Shown here: piece after piece, positions 1 to 6,603 of the stretch
How positions within the stretch are numbered: the first letter of the stretch is position 1
How the letters are laid out: the number at the start of each line of letters is the position of its first letter
Assembly (NCBI GenBank): GCA_030595585.1
Contig: JAUVCY010000026.1
Span: 1-11,254, forward strand
Direction of reading: 5' to 3'
Source of the DNA: Thermoplasmatota archaeon
Lineage (GTDB): Archaea; Thermoplasmatota; Penumbrarchaeia; Penumbrarchaeales; Penumbrarchaeaceae
DNA length: 11,254 nucleotides
Notes under the pieces: generated by a model
Seen by the model: only the letters and a program-made list of their open reading frames with translations
The model's database searches: none
Told to the model about the DNA's origin: nothing
Position numbers and translations under genes: made by a program

Positions 1-245
1 AGCCGTTGAACATAGGTATCCGCGGAATCATCCAATCTGTAATCCACCCATGCCACTATCATACCACCCTCTCCGTCGCCGATCGATCCGAGCAGGTACT
101 GGTCAAGTGTTGCGTTGCATACAACGGTCCTGTTATCATCGACGTCCCACCGCGGGTCGAAGCTCATCGATTCGACGTCGCCCGGCATCGTGAACAGGAA
201 CATTCCGCTTGCTATTAGGCACAGTGATAGTAGAACAGCTTTCAT
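1..245 (-). CDS. Secreted repeat protein, N-terminal part only (cut by window edge)
   Basis: Only the first 81 codons lie in the window, so the stop is not seen. The translation opens with MKAVLLSLCLIASGMFLFTM, a lysine followed by a hydrophobic stretch that looks like a signal peptide, so the product is probably exported. Residues of about 48-82 read DQYLLGSIGDGEGGMIVAWVDYR and then end in DTYVQRL. That resembles the repeat seen in some secreted beta-propeller-like proteins (GDGxGGxIVAWxDYR...DIYVQR), which suggests more such repeats lie beyond the edge. An in-frame TGA at 258-260 leaves the ATG at 245 as the first start. An AGGAGG lies upstream at 263-268, further from the ATG than usual (17 nt). 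The gene follows the pyrophosphatase terminator on the same strand. The binding or catalytic role is unknown. Confidence 0.65.
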   Translation of the reverse strand, partial: MKAVLLSLCLIASGMFLFTMPGDVESMSFDPRWDVDDNRTVVCNATLDQYLLGSIGDGEGGMIVAWVDYRLDDSADTYVQR

Positions 246-360
246 CCCATTGATAGGTCATTCCTCCTGAGTGGATCAACCCCGGATCGAGGCTGAATGA
301 ATATAGTATTGGTATTCCATTAAAGAATATTCCGGTCTCAACAATTTTAAAATAAAAAAA

Positions 361-381
361 GGGAGCTCCAGAGGAGCTCCC
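361..381 (-). terminator. Intrinsic-type terminator of the pyrophosphatase gene
   Basis: GGGAGCTCC and GGAGCTCCC form a perfect 9-bp stem around a 3-nt loop. On the minus strand the stem is followed at once by seven T and then a further T/A-rich run (about 340-360). It lies about 24 nt past the pyrophosphatase stop codon. The stem also reads on the plus strand, but there the T-run is missing, so it serves minus-strand transcription. Confidence 0.85.
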
Positions 382-404
382 GATAGTCCGCTTCAAACAC
401 AAAC

Positions 405-2984
405 TCAGAATAACGAGTTCAGGAGTATGAACAGGGGGACGAACACCAGAGAGACGATGGACATCAGCTTGATCAGGATGTTCAACGACGGTCCGGACGT
501 ATCCTTGAACGGGTCGCCGACGGTGTCGCCAACTACCGCGGCCTTGTGGGGATCGGATCCCTTGCCGCCGAGTGCGCCGCCCTCGATGTATTTCTTGGCG
601 TTATCCCAGGCGCCTCCGGAGTTAGCCATCATCACGGCGAGCACGAAACCGGTCACTATGGACCCGGCCAGCATGCCTCCAAGGGCCACGATCGATATCG
701 AGCCCACGATGATCGGCGCAAGTACCGCGATAAGCGAGGGTAGGATCATCGCCTTCAGGGCCGACTGGGTGGATATCTCCACACACCTCTCGTAGTCCGG
801 CTCCGCCTCTCCCTCAAGGATACCCTTGATTTCCCTGAACTGCCTCCTGACCTCCTCCACCATGCCCTGTGCCGCGGTTCCCACCGCCTGCATGGTCAGA
901 GCAGAGAAGACGAACGGTAGAAGGCCGCCAAGGAACAGTCCGACGACCACCGCAGGGTTGACGAGCGTAAAGGAGCTCAGGTCGATCCCAGCAGCGATCG
1001 TGAAAGCGGAGAACAGAGCAAGGGCGGTCAGGCCGGCAGAGCCTATGGCGAATCCTTTCCCAATGGCCGCAGTGGTGTTGCCCACCGCGTCCAGCTCCTC
1101 TGCCCTCTTCCTGACGTTCTTTCCAAGGCCTGCCATCTCCGCAAGGCCCGCAGCGTTATCCGCCACGGGTCCATAGGTATCGGTGGCCAGGGTTATCCCC
1201 AGCGTGGATAGCATACCAACCGCTGCCAGGGCGATGCCGTAGAGGCCAGCAAGATAGTACGTGATCATGATCGTTGCCACAACTGCAAGGACCGGGATTA
1301 TGGTCGACCACATCCCAAGAGCAAGCCCGGAGATGATGTTGGTGGCCGCCCCGGTCTGGGAAGCCTCCGCAACACCCCTTGTGGGCCCCTTCTTGTCCGA
1401 GGTGTAATACTCGGTCGCTTTTCCTATCAGTATCCCCGCACCCAGGCCCGTGACAACGGATAAGAAGAGCGGGAACACGACGTTACCGTCCTTGAAGATC
1501 AGGAACATGACGATAAAGGTCGCCACGGCCATGATCGCCGAGGCGCCGTAGATGCCCCTGTTAAGTGCCTTGTGGGGGTCTCCCTTGCCGCCAACCAGCA
1601 GGGTCCCGATTATCGCCGAGATGATACCCATACCCGCGAGCAGGATCGGGAGGATAACGGCCCAGCCAACGGATCCGCCGTGGATCAGGTCACCATCCCT
1701 CATGACCGAAATGCCGACGATACCAAGGGCCATCGCAGCTATGATCGAGTCAACATATGATTCGAAGAGGTCAGCTCCCATCCCTGCCACGTCGCCAACG
1801 TTGTCACCCACGTTGTCGGCTATCGTTGCAGGGTTCCTCGGGTCATCCTCGGGGATGCCCGCCTCGACCTTGCCTACAAGATCGGCGCCGACGTCAGCGG
1901 CCTTTGTATATATGCCTCCGCCAACCCTGGCGAAGAGGGCTATGCTCGATGCGCCGAAGCCGAAGCCGAAGAGCATCTCCACATTGCCGAAGAGGGCGTA
2001 CAGGACCGTAACACCCGTGAGCCCCAGGCCCACCACGGTGAGCCCCATGACGGCCCCGGAGTTGAAAGCAACCTTCAGGCCGGAGTTGATCGAGTCCTTG
2101 CAGGCCCATGCGGTCTTGGAATTGGCCATTGTCGCCACCCTCATTCCAATATTCCCCGCAGTGGCCGAAAACAGTGCCCCGAAGATGAAGGCGGGAACCA
2201 CCATCCAGACCATGCCAAGTGTGAAGACCATGATGAGCAGGACCAGTACTGTGGCACCTGCGAACACGGCAATGACCTTGTACTCCGCATAGAGGAACGC
2301 CTTTGCACCATCCCTAATGTAGCCGGATATCCTCTCCAGGTCCTCGTTGTCAACCTTCCTCTTCATAACGGTCCGTGCCAGTATGAACGCGTAGAGCAGG
2401 CCCACCATGGAAAAGGCCAGGGAGAGCCAGATGAACAGATAGTTTCCCTCGGTGACGTAGAAATCCAGGGTCTTTGAGGCGGTCATCCCGCCCACCGTCA
2501 CCTGAAGGCTGATCGGTGTGGAGGCATCCTTGTCCTCACCCTTGTATCTCGCATCGATAATGACCGTGAGCTGTTTTCCTCCGTCAACCCCGCCGATCAG
2601 GTACTCTTTTTCCTTCTCGATCTCGGTGGTATCGCCGTCCCCGATAAGGTCTTCGCCGTCCCCATCCAGGATCTCGATGATCTTGAACGACCACTCGGGT
2701 TGGTCATCATCGACCATCATCACGATCCGCATGTCCCTTGGGTCAACATCCGGGTTCACCACGAAGACCTTCACCTCCGTGCTCCTCTCCTGATCGTAGA
2801 TCATGTCGATGACGAACTTCATGTCACCGCTGTCCAGGAAGTACTCCTCGTTGCCGTTCTCTGTCGTGATCATCGACTTATCCGCGCTCTCGTCCATCCC
2901 CGGAGCAGCCTGGGAAAATGGCACAAAAGCCATACCCAGGAGCAGACCAAGCAGAACAAGAATCCCTACCGTCGCCTTTCGCAT
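405..2984 (-). CDS. hppA: K+-dependent membrane ion-translocating pyrophosphatase with extra N-terminal ectodomain
   Basis: It hydrolyses cytoplasmic PPi and uses the energy to pump H+ and/or Na+ across the membrane. From the chosen start the protein has 859 residues. Residues 1-27 look like a signal peptide, 28-180 form an acidic, strand-rich extracytoplasmic region, and from about 182 on it is the usual multi-helix pyrophosphatase. Family motifs are DVGADLVGK (364-372), DNVGDNVGD (390-398), GNTTAAIGKG (635-644), DNAKK (794-798) and GDTVGDPFKDTSGPS (819-833). Ala639 and Gly642 in GNTTAAIGKG are the residues of the K+-dependent class; the K+-independent class has Lys and Thr. Glu408 in ADLFESYV sits where Na+-pumping members carry their gate glutamate, so Na+ transport is possible but not shown. 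The ATG at 2984 has a perfect GGAGGT 5 nt upstream and starts the signal peptide cleanly; an in-frame ATG at 3005 would add seven residues. It appears monocistronic. Confidence 0.95.
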   Translation of the reverse strand: MRKATVGILVLLGLLLGMAFVPFSQAAPGMDESADKSMITTENGNEEYFLDSGDMKFVIDMIYDQERSTEVKVFVVNPDVDPRDMRIVMMVDDDQPEWSFKIIEILDGDGEDLIGDGDTTEIEKEKEYLIGGVDGGKQLTVIIDARYKGEDKDASTPISLQVTVGGMTASKTLDFYVTEGNYLFIWLSLAFSMVGLLYAFILARTVMKRKVDNEDLERISGYIRDGAKAFLYAEYKVIAVFAGATVLVLLIMVFTLGMVWMVVPAFIFGALFSATAGNIGMRVATMANSKTAWACKDSINSGLKVAFNSGAVMGLTVVGLGLTGVTVLYALFGNVEMLFGFGFGASSIALFARVGGGIYTKAADVGADLVGKVEAGIPEDDPRNPATIADNVGDNVGDVAGMGADLFESYVDSIIAAMALGIVGISVMRDGDLIHGGSVGWAVILPILLAGMGIISAIIGTLLVGGKGDPHKALNRGIYGASAIMAVATFIVMFLIFKDGNVVFPLFLSVVTGLGAGILIGKATEYYTSDKKGPTRGVAEASQTGAATNIISGLALGMWSTIIPVLAVVATIMITYYLAGLYGIALAAVGMLSTLGITLATDTYGPVADNAAGLAEMAGLGKNVRKRAEELDAVGNTTAAIGKGFAIGSAGLTALALFSAFTIAAGIDLSSFTLVNPAVVVGLFLGGLLPFVFSALTMQAVGTAAQGMVEEVRRQFREIKGILEGEAEPDYERCVEISTQSALKAMILPSLIAVLAPIIVGSISIVALGGMLAGSIVTGFVLAVMMANSGGAWDNAKKYIEGGALGGKGSDPHKAAVVGDTVGDPFKDTSGPSLNILIKLMSIVSLVFVPLFILLNSLF

Positions 2985-3049
2985 GAAATACCTCCAGATC
3001 ATCATCTTTATTGACCTCTACACAGTAGAAGTGGATGGGGAATAAACCT

Positions 3050-3068
3050 TCATTATTAATAACTATCT
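3050..3068 (-). promoter_or_regulatory. Probable TATA region for the pyrophosphatase gene
   Basis: The minus strand reads AGTTATTAATAATG, an A/T island in otherwise GC-rich DNA. A start about 26 bp downstream would fall near 3032, leaving a leader of about 50 nt before the SD at 2990-2995. A second A/T stretch (GTTTATT, about 3041-3047) is an alternative. No BRE was recognised with confidence. Confidence 0.4.
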
Positions 3069-3108
3069 TATTCGTGGGTCAAATGAGGGTGAAAACGTCT
3101 CCAAGGGG

Positions 3109-3579
3109 TTATTTCCTCCCGGGTAGTATCTTGGTCCCCCTGGACCTGGGCATTCCGCCCGTAACGACCTCATCCCTTCGACCCCCCTTCCCGGAGCCTG
3201 GGCCCCGGTGGAGCGCACTCCCTCTCCCCCTTCTTGCAGGAGGATCTTTCCCCTGCACCTTGGCACAGGCCTCCCTGGATAGGACGTACACGTATGCAAG
3301 GGACATGCCCAGAAATAGTATGGCGACCAGGAGGATCACAAAAGCCGTGCGGAGAAGGGACTCCGGCACCGATCCGCTGAAGCTGTTGAACACTATGAGC
3401 ACCAGCACCACCATGACAAGAAGTATCCCCCCCATCTTGAGGACCCTTGGTATCCTCTCCCTTGGGCCCATATCCTCTTCAATGTGCTCGATATCGCCAG
3501 AGCATTCGGGACAGCGATCCAGGCCCTTCCACAGCTCGAAGGTAACGTGGCCACATTCAAGACATCTTACGACCTTCAT
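3109..3579 (-). CDS. Zinc-ribbon protein with two transmembrane helices, unknown function
   Basis: This is a 156-residue protein. Cys6/Cys9 (CLEC) and Cys23/Cys26 (CPEC) form a small N-terminal zinc ribbon. Two hydrophobic helices follow, about 49-66 and 79-99. The last 50 residues are rich in Gly, Arg, Pro and Lys, look disordered and are strongly basic. By the usual positive-inside rule, both the zinc ribbon and the basic tail would be cytoplasmic, as a helical hairpin would place them. The ATG at 3579 overlaps the folD TGA by one base (TGATG), with GAGGAGGT 7 nt upstream; a GTG at 3582 is an alternative. The overlap points to translational coupling with folD, but nothing in the sequence ties it to folate chemistry. 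The basic tail might contact nucleic acid or membrane lipid, which is speculation. Confidence 0.75.
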   Translation of the reverse strand: MKVVRCLECGHVTFELWKGLDRCPECSGDIEHIEEDMGPRERIPRVLKMGGILLVMVVLVLIVFNSFSGSVPESLLRTAFVILLVAILFLGMSLAYVYVLSREACAKVQGKDPPARRGRGSALHRGPGSGKGGRRDEVVTGGMPRSRGTKILPGRK

Positions 3580-4481
3580 CACGGTGACCTCCTCTGCCCG
3601 TAAAGGGCCTGGATGATCTCATCGTTGAACGAGAGGTCCAGGGATCCATGCATCATCTTGGCTATCATGAGGTTCAGGAATATTGCAGAGACCGTGACGG
3701 GGCCTGTTCCGCCCGGGGTCGGAGTTACCATGGAAGCCCACCCCTCCAGGGACTCCACGTCGACGTCCCCCACGATGCCCGAATCGACACCGTTTATCCC
3801 CATGTCGATCACCACCGCCCCCTTTTTGACCATATCCCGGCCTATCAGCCCCTTCCTGCCCACGCCCGTAAAGATGACGTCCGCGCGGCGGGTCACCGCC
3901 CCGAGGTCCGCCGTTCCCGAGTGCGCCAGGGTGACCGTGCCGTTTCCCCATTCCGTTTTCATCGAAAGCAGGGTGGAGAGTGGTCTGCCCACATTCCTTC
4001 CCCTCCCCACCACCACAACATCCTTTCCATTCACATCTATGCCGTAATGGAGCATTACAAGGAGGGCGCCAAGCGGCGTGGGCGGGATGAAACGAGGCCT
4101 GCCAAGGGACATTAGACCGTAGTTCTCGCACGTCACCCCCTCCACATCTTTTTCAGGTGGGATCGCACTGACCAGATCGGACATGTTCAGTCCCCCCGGC
4201 AGCGGGCTCTCTATCATTATGCCGTCCACCTCGTCGGACCCGCCATCCCGAAGGATAAGTGATCTGACCTCCTCGGGAGATATATCGGGTGAGAGCTTCC
4301 GGACCTCTGTCCTGATGCCGATGCCCTCTCCTTTTCTTACCTTGGACCTGGCATAGATCTCCGATGAGGGGTGGGACCCTATCAGATAAATAACGAGCTT
4401 TGGCGGGTCCGATGGGTCCAACAGCCCTGCTATCTCATTGAGAACTCTTTCTGCAACGGGCTTCCCCAACAGCCTCTCCAT
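3579..4481 (-). CDS. folD: Bifunctional methylenetetrahydrofolate dehydrogenase/methenyl-THF cyclohydrolase
   Basis: FolD interconverts 5,10-methylene-, 5,10-methenyl- and 10-formyl-tetrahydrofolate in the cytoplasm using NAD(P). In the 308-residue reading from the GTG at 4505, recognisable blocks are: YARSK (51-55) with the catalytic Tyr/Lys pair; GIMIESPLP (95-103), the counterpart of GILVQLPLP; KDVEG (119-123); VVVGRGRNVGRPL (164-176), the cofactor-binding loop; AHSGT (194-198); and TPTPGGTGPVT (261-271). The normal Gln of the VQLPLP block is Glu here (Glu99). The start is uncertain. The ATG at 4481 gives 300 residues beginning MERLLGKPVAERV, matching the usual FolD N terminus, but neither start has an SD. 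A CTTTAAG box centred 26 bp before 4481 would fit leaderless transcription. The gene follows the 315-aa gene after 30-54 nt and overlaps the next gene by one base. Confidence 0.93.
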   Translation of the reverse strand: MERLLGKPVAERVLNEIAGLLDPSDPPKLVIYLIGSHPSSEIYARSKVRKGEGIGIRTEVRKLSPDISPEEVRSLILRDGGSDEVDGIMIESPLPGGLNMSDLVSAIPPEKDVEGVTCENYGLMSLGRPRFIPPTPLGALLVMLHYGIDVNGKDVVVVGRGRNVGRPLSTLLSMKTEWGNGTVTLAHSGTADLGAVTRRADVIFTGVGRKGLIGRDMVKKGAVVIDMGINGVDSGIVGDVDVESLEGWASMVTPTPGGTGPVTVSAIFLNLMIAKMMHGSLDLSFNDEIIQALYGQRRSP

Positions 4482-4500
4482 GAGGGAGAATCCGCAAACT

Positions 4501-4520
4501 GACACTTAAAGGTGAGTGTC
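4501..4520. repeat. Small inverted repeat at the folD start
   Basis: GACACT and AGTGTC are separated by 8 bases and form a perfect 6-bp inverted repeat. It covers the alternative GTG start (4505) and the CTTTAAG box. It could be a hairpin in read-through RNA from the upstream gene or a small operator. It is short enough to be chance. Confidence 0.35.
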
Positions 4521-4535
4521 ATCCCGGGGAGATGT

Positions 4536-5483
4536 TCATGAAGATACGGAGATGTACCGGGTCAGGAACTCGTAGAAGGCGGTGGAGATGTCACGTTTCT
4601 GATCGTCCTCCAGTTTCTTGAACTCGTCAAGGACCATGTAGTGGAGACCTCCCAGTACCTTTATCGCGAAGAGATCGTCCCTGAGTGGGTTAATGGACGC
4701 CTGGGACTGCGTGTGCACCTCGCTCCCGAAGATCTTGTAATCGTGGGTCGCCTCCCGGACCAGATACAGGTCCATATTGCGGAAGCCGATATGCTGATAG
4801 CCGTGCTGTTTCATGAGGATAAATGGATACAGGAACTCGCCCGTGTCCTCGAACTCGATGGGGTTGCCCTCGACCATCATTATCTTCCCCAGCGCCTCAC
4901 AGCAATCCACGATCATCTCCTCAACGGTCGTGTACCCTCCACTCAATTTGATCTGGGCCAGTTGATCGGAGGATTGGTTCACAGCGCCCGCTGCAGCACC
5001 CGCCGCGGGCATCTCCACCATGCTCTGTCCACGGCACCCCGTACACGTGATGGTGTTCGGACCTGGCTGGACGTAGGCGTTGAACTGCTGCTGGCAGTAA
5101 GGGCATATGAACGCGGCCACCTGTTGAGCCTGCCCGGCGGCCGCAGCCCCACCGCCACCCTTGGACGGGGGGTCCATGGGGTCGGGCAGGGGCGGTGACC
5201 CCTGGTACTGGTAGAGATAATATTTGTAGGGATTGAACGGGTTGGCCATTGGATTGGGGTCCTTCACCTCGACGACAAGGGAACATCCGTTCTCATGGGC
5301 GTATTTCTTTGCGCTGTCCCTCAGGCCGGAGATGCTCATCGCCGCCCTGAACTCTATGGGCGTGCCCACAAGGGCATATCCAATACCTGCGAGCATCTGT
5401 GAGTAGTTGTTGATCTCCTGCTTGTTGGCCTCCATGAACTTGACGGCCGCCACACCGGATTTCTTGAACAAAGATGGTGACAT
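4536..5483 (-). CDS. Unknown protein with a central zinc ribbon between two alpha/beta halves
   Basis: I do not recognise this 315-residue family. The N-terminal part (about 10-95) looks like a mixed alpha/beta domain. A low-complexity Pro/Gly/Ala linker follows (about 95-122). Then comes a zinc ribbon, CPYC at 127-130 and CTGC at 147-150, an Ala/Gly linker (159-168), and a second alpha/beta half (about 175-315). Both halves contain a GxPIEF block (40-45 and 206-211), hinting at an internal duplication. There is no signal peptide or membrane segment, so it is probably cytoplasmic. The ATG at 5483 has GGAGGT 6 nt upstream, an excellent start. It precedes folD on the same strand, so cotranscription is possible. 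A zinc ribbon plus linker suggests an adaptor or regulatory protein, which is inference only. Confidence 0.8.
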   Translation of the reverse strand: MSPSLFKKSGVAAVKFMEANKQEINNYSQMLAGIGYALVGTPIEFRAAMSISGLRDSAKKYAHENGCSLVVEVKDPNPMANPFNPYKYYLYQYQGSPPLPDPMDPPSKGGGGAAAAGQAQQVAAFICPYCQQQFNAYVQPGPNTITCTGCRGQSMVEMPAAGAAAGAVNQSSDQLAQIKLSGGYTTVEEMIVDCCEALGKIMMVEGNPIEFEDTGEFLYPFILMKQHGYQHIGFRNMDLYLVREATHDYKIFGSEVHTQSQASINPLRDDLFAIKVLGGLHYMVLDEFKKLEDDQKRDISTAFYEFLTRYISVSS

Positions 5484-5485
5484 CG

Positions 5486-5530
5486 CTATACCTCCAACCC
5501 GCTATACCCCATGGAAACCTCATTTCCCAT
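5486..5530 (-). other. Possible 14-codon leader peptide ORF before the 315-aa gene
   Basis: An ATG at 5530 opens MGNEVSMGYSGLEV and stops with TAG at 5486-5488. The stop lies just after the SD of the downstream gene and 2 nt before its ATG. The predicted transcript start (about 5532-5536) is close to this ATG, so it could be translated leaderlessly. The leader also holds two copies of TTCCATGGG exactly 18 bp apart (5508-5516 and 5526-5534). No composition bias suggests an attenuator. It may be chance. Confidence 0.25.
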
Positions 5531-5553
5531 GGAAGCAAATGTAAATGACAAAA

Positions 5554-5570
5554 CAGATATAATTAATTTC
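5554..5570 (-). promoter_or_regulatory. Probable TATA box for the 315-aa gene
   Basis: The minus strand reads AATTAATTATATCTG in the 97-bp gap between the 287-aa and 315-aa genes. A start 25-30 bp downstream would fall near 5532-5536, giving a leader of about 50 nt that contains the SD at 5490-5495. No terminator hairpin for the upstream gene is visible in the same gap, so read-through remains possible. Confidence 0.5.
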
Positions 5571-5580
5571 GCAGGCAAGC

Positions 5581-6444
5581 TCAATCCTCTTTCATCTCCT
5601 CCGAGAACATGGAATCAAGCAGTATCTCCCTCTCGGGGAGCTTGAGCAGGACCTTGGTTGCCAGATTGTAGGCGAACTGGGGCCTCTCCCCAAAGGTGTA
5701 CATGAGAAGCTTGGAGCTCTTCCCTTCACCGATCACCTGGACCTGAACCGCCCATTTTCTACCTTTCTTGTCCGTCGCCACGAATCTCTTGATCCCGCGG
5801 AAGATCGCATCATTGACGATCTCGTCGGCAACCTCGAAGCCGATCTTCCCCAATCTGGCATCCAATGAGCCGAACAGCGTTTTTGGAGGTATCTTCACGA
5901 TATCGGTCTCGAAAGCCCATCGATACAGGTTCGATGTGAGGATCCTGTAGCCGTCCTCGTCCAGGTCCAGAGGCATGAATTTCGGGACGGTCACCTTTAT
6001 CGGTTCGGTATCCAATGAGATCCGCTCTTCCACCCTGTACTTGAAGTCAAAGAACAACAGGTCGAAATGAAAGGACTCCTTACCCCCGGCATACCGTGGT
6101 TCGAATTGGACCTCTATCTCCGCCTTGTCACCCGGGTCCACCATTGAGTGGGATACATTCACCTTGCCGAAACTTCCAAGTTTAGTGCCCCCATGGAACT
6201 CGGCCCTCAGGTTTCCAAGCGGATATTCTGTGGTGTTCTCCAGAGTGACCCTGTACGCCATCCTGTCCATGTTCCTCTCGTAGTCACCTGTTGACGTGAA
6301 ATGGAACCTGTGGTCTATCAGGAGGTTCTCGTCGTCGTATCCCCCTTCGTCCACAGGAGGATGATCCTCCTGGAGGTAGTCCTGATAATCCCTTCTCCGG
6401 GCCTTTTTCCTTCCGAACAATCTATCAAATAGAGCTCTTACCAT
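5581..6444 (-). CDS. Unknown cytoplasmic protein: beta-sandwich followed by alpha/beta domain
   Basis: This 287-residue protein is not recognised as a named family. It starts with a short amphipathic, very basic segment (MVRALFDRLFGRKKARRR) that could touch membrane or nucleic acid. An acidic linker follows (about 20-45). Residues about 45-155 alternate hydrophobic and polar residues in the manner of an Ig-like beta-sandwich, including YRVTLENTTEYPLGNLRAEF. Residues about 160-270 look like a mixed alpha/beta domain. There are no cysteines, no signal peptide and no membrane helices. The ATG at 6444 has GGGGTG 6 nt upstream; a GTG three codons earlier lies inside that SD and is less likely. It has about 160 bp of non-coding DNA upstream with its own TATA-like box, so it is probably a separate transcript. 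Confidence 0.78.
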   Translation of the reverse strand: MVRALFDRLFGRKKARRRDYQDYLQEDHPPVDEGGYDDENLLIDHRFHFTSTGDYERNMDRMAYRVTLENTTEYPLGNLRAEFHGGTKLGSFGKVNVSHSMVDPGDKAEIEVQFEPRYAGGKESFHFDLLFFDFKYRVEERISLDTEPIKVTVPKFMPLDLDEDGYRILTSNLYRWAFETDIVKIPPKTLFGSLDARLGKIGFEVADEIVNDAIFRGIKRFVATDKKGRKWAVQVQVIGEGKSSKLLMYTFGERPQFAYNLATKVLLKLPEREILLDSMFSEEMKED

Positions 6445-6552
6445 CCAAATCACCCCGTGTGGATCACATCTAAGAGGCAGCGGCCTTATCTCCGCATCCC
6501 GAGATCGAAGGTTTCGGTGATGTCACACCTACCATCGTCCTTGTAAGCTCTT

Positions 6553-6562
6553 ACTATATAAG
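6553..6562 (-). promoter_or_regulatory. Probable TATA box for the 287-aa gene
   Basis: The minus strand reads CTTATATAGT, flanked by more A/T (about 6553-6575). It lies between the end of the ThiI-like gene (6604) and the 287-aa gene. A start near 6531 would leave a leader of about 85 nt. The 160-bp gap shows no clear terminator hairpin for the ThiI-like gene. Confidence 0.5.
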
Positions 6563-6603
6563 TATTTTATTTAGGTGCTGAGAAACCTGAATGCAAATAA
6601 ACC

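Noticed and set aside
136..402. Minus-strand ORF of 88 codons covering the pyrophosphatase terminator
   Set aside because: It runs through the hairpin and T-run and overlaps the secreted-protein start in another frame; the frame starting at 245 gives a signal peptide and a recognisable repeat instead.
1552..2292. Long plus-strand ORF (246 codons) inside the pyrophosphatase gene
   Set aside because: It is an antisense shadow, rich in Pro/Ser/Thr/Ala as expected opposite a Gly/Ala/Val-rich membrane protein, with no SD or family motif.
3063..3299. Alternative minus frame over the basic tail of the 156-aa protein, considered as a frameshift continuation
   Set aside because: The alternative frame is low-complexity Gly/Pro/Arg, shows no domain, and the main frame ends normally with TAA.
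4641..5198. Plus-strand ORF of 185 codons opposite the zinc-ribbon protein
   Set aside because: Antisense shadow; the minus frame has a strong SD, a zinc ribbon and coherent domain structure.
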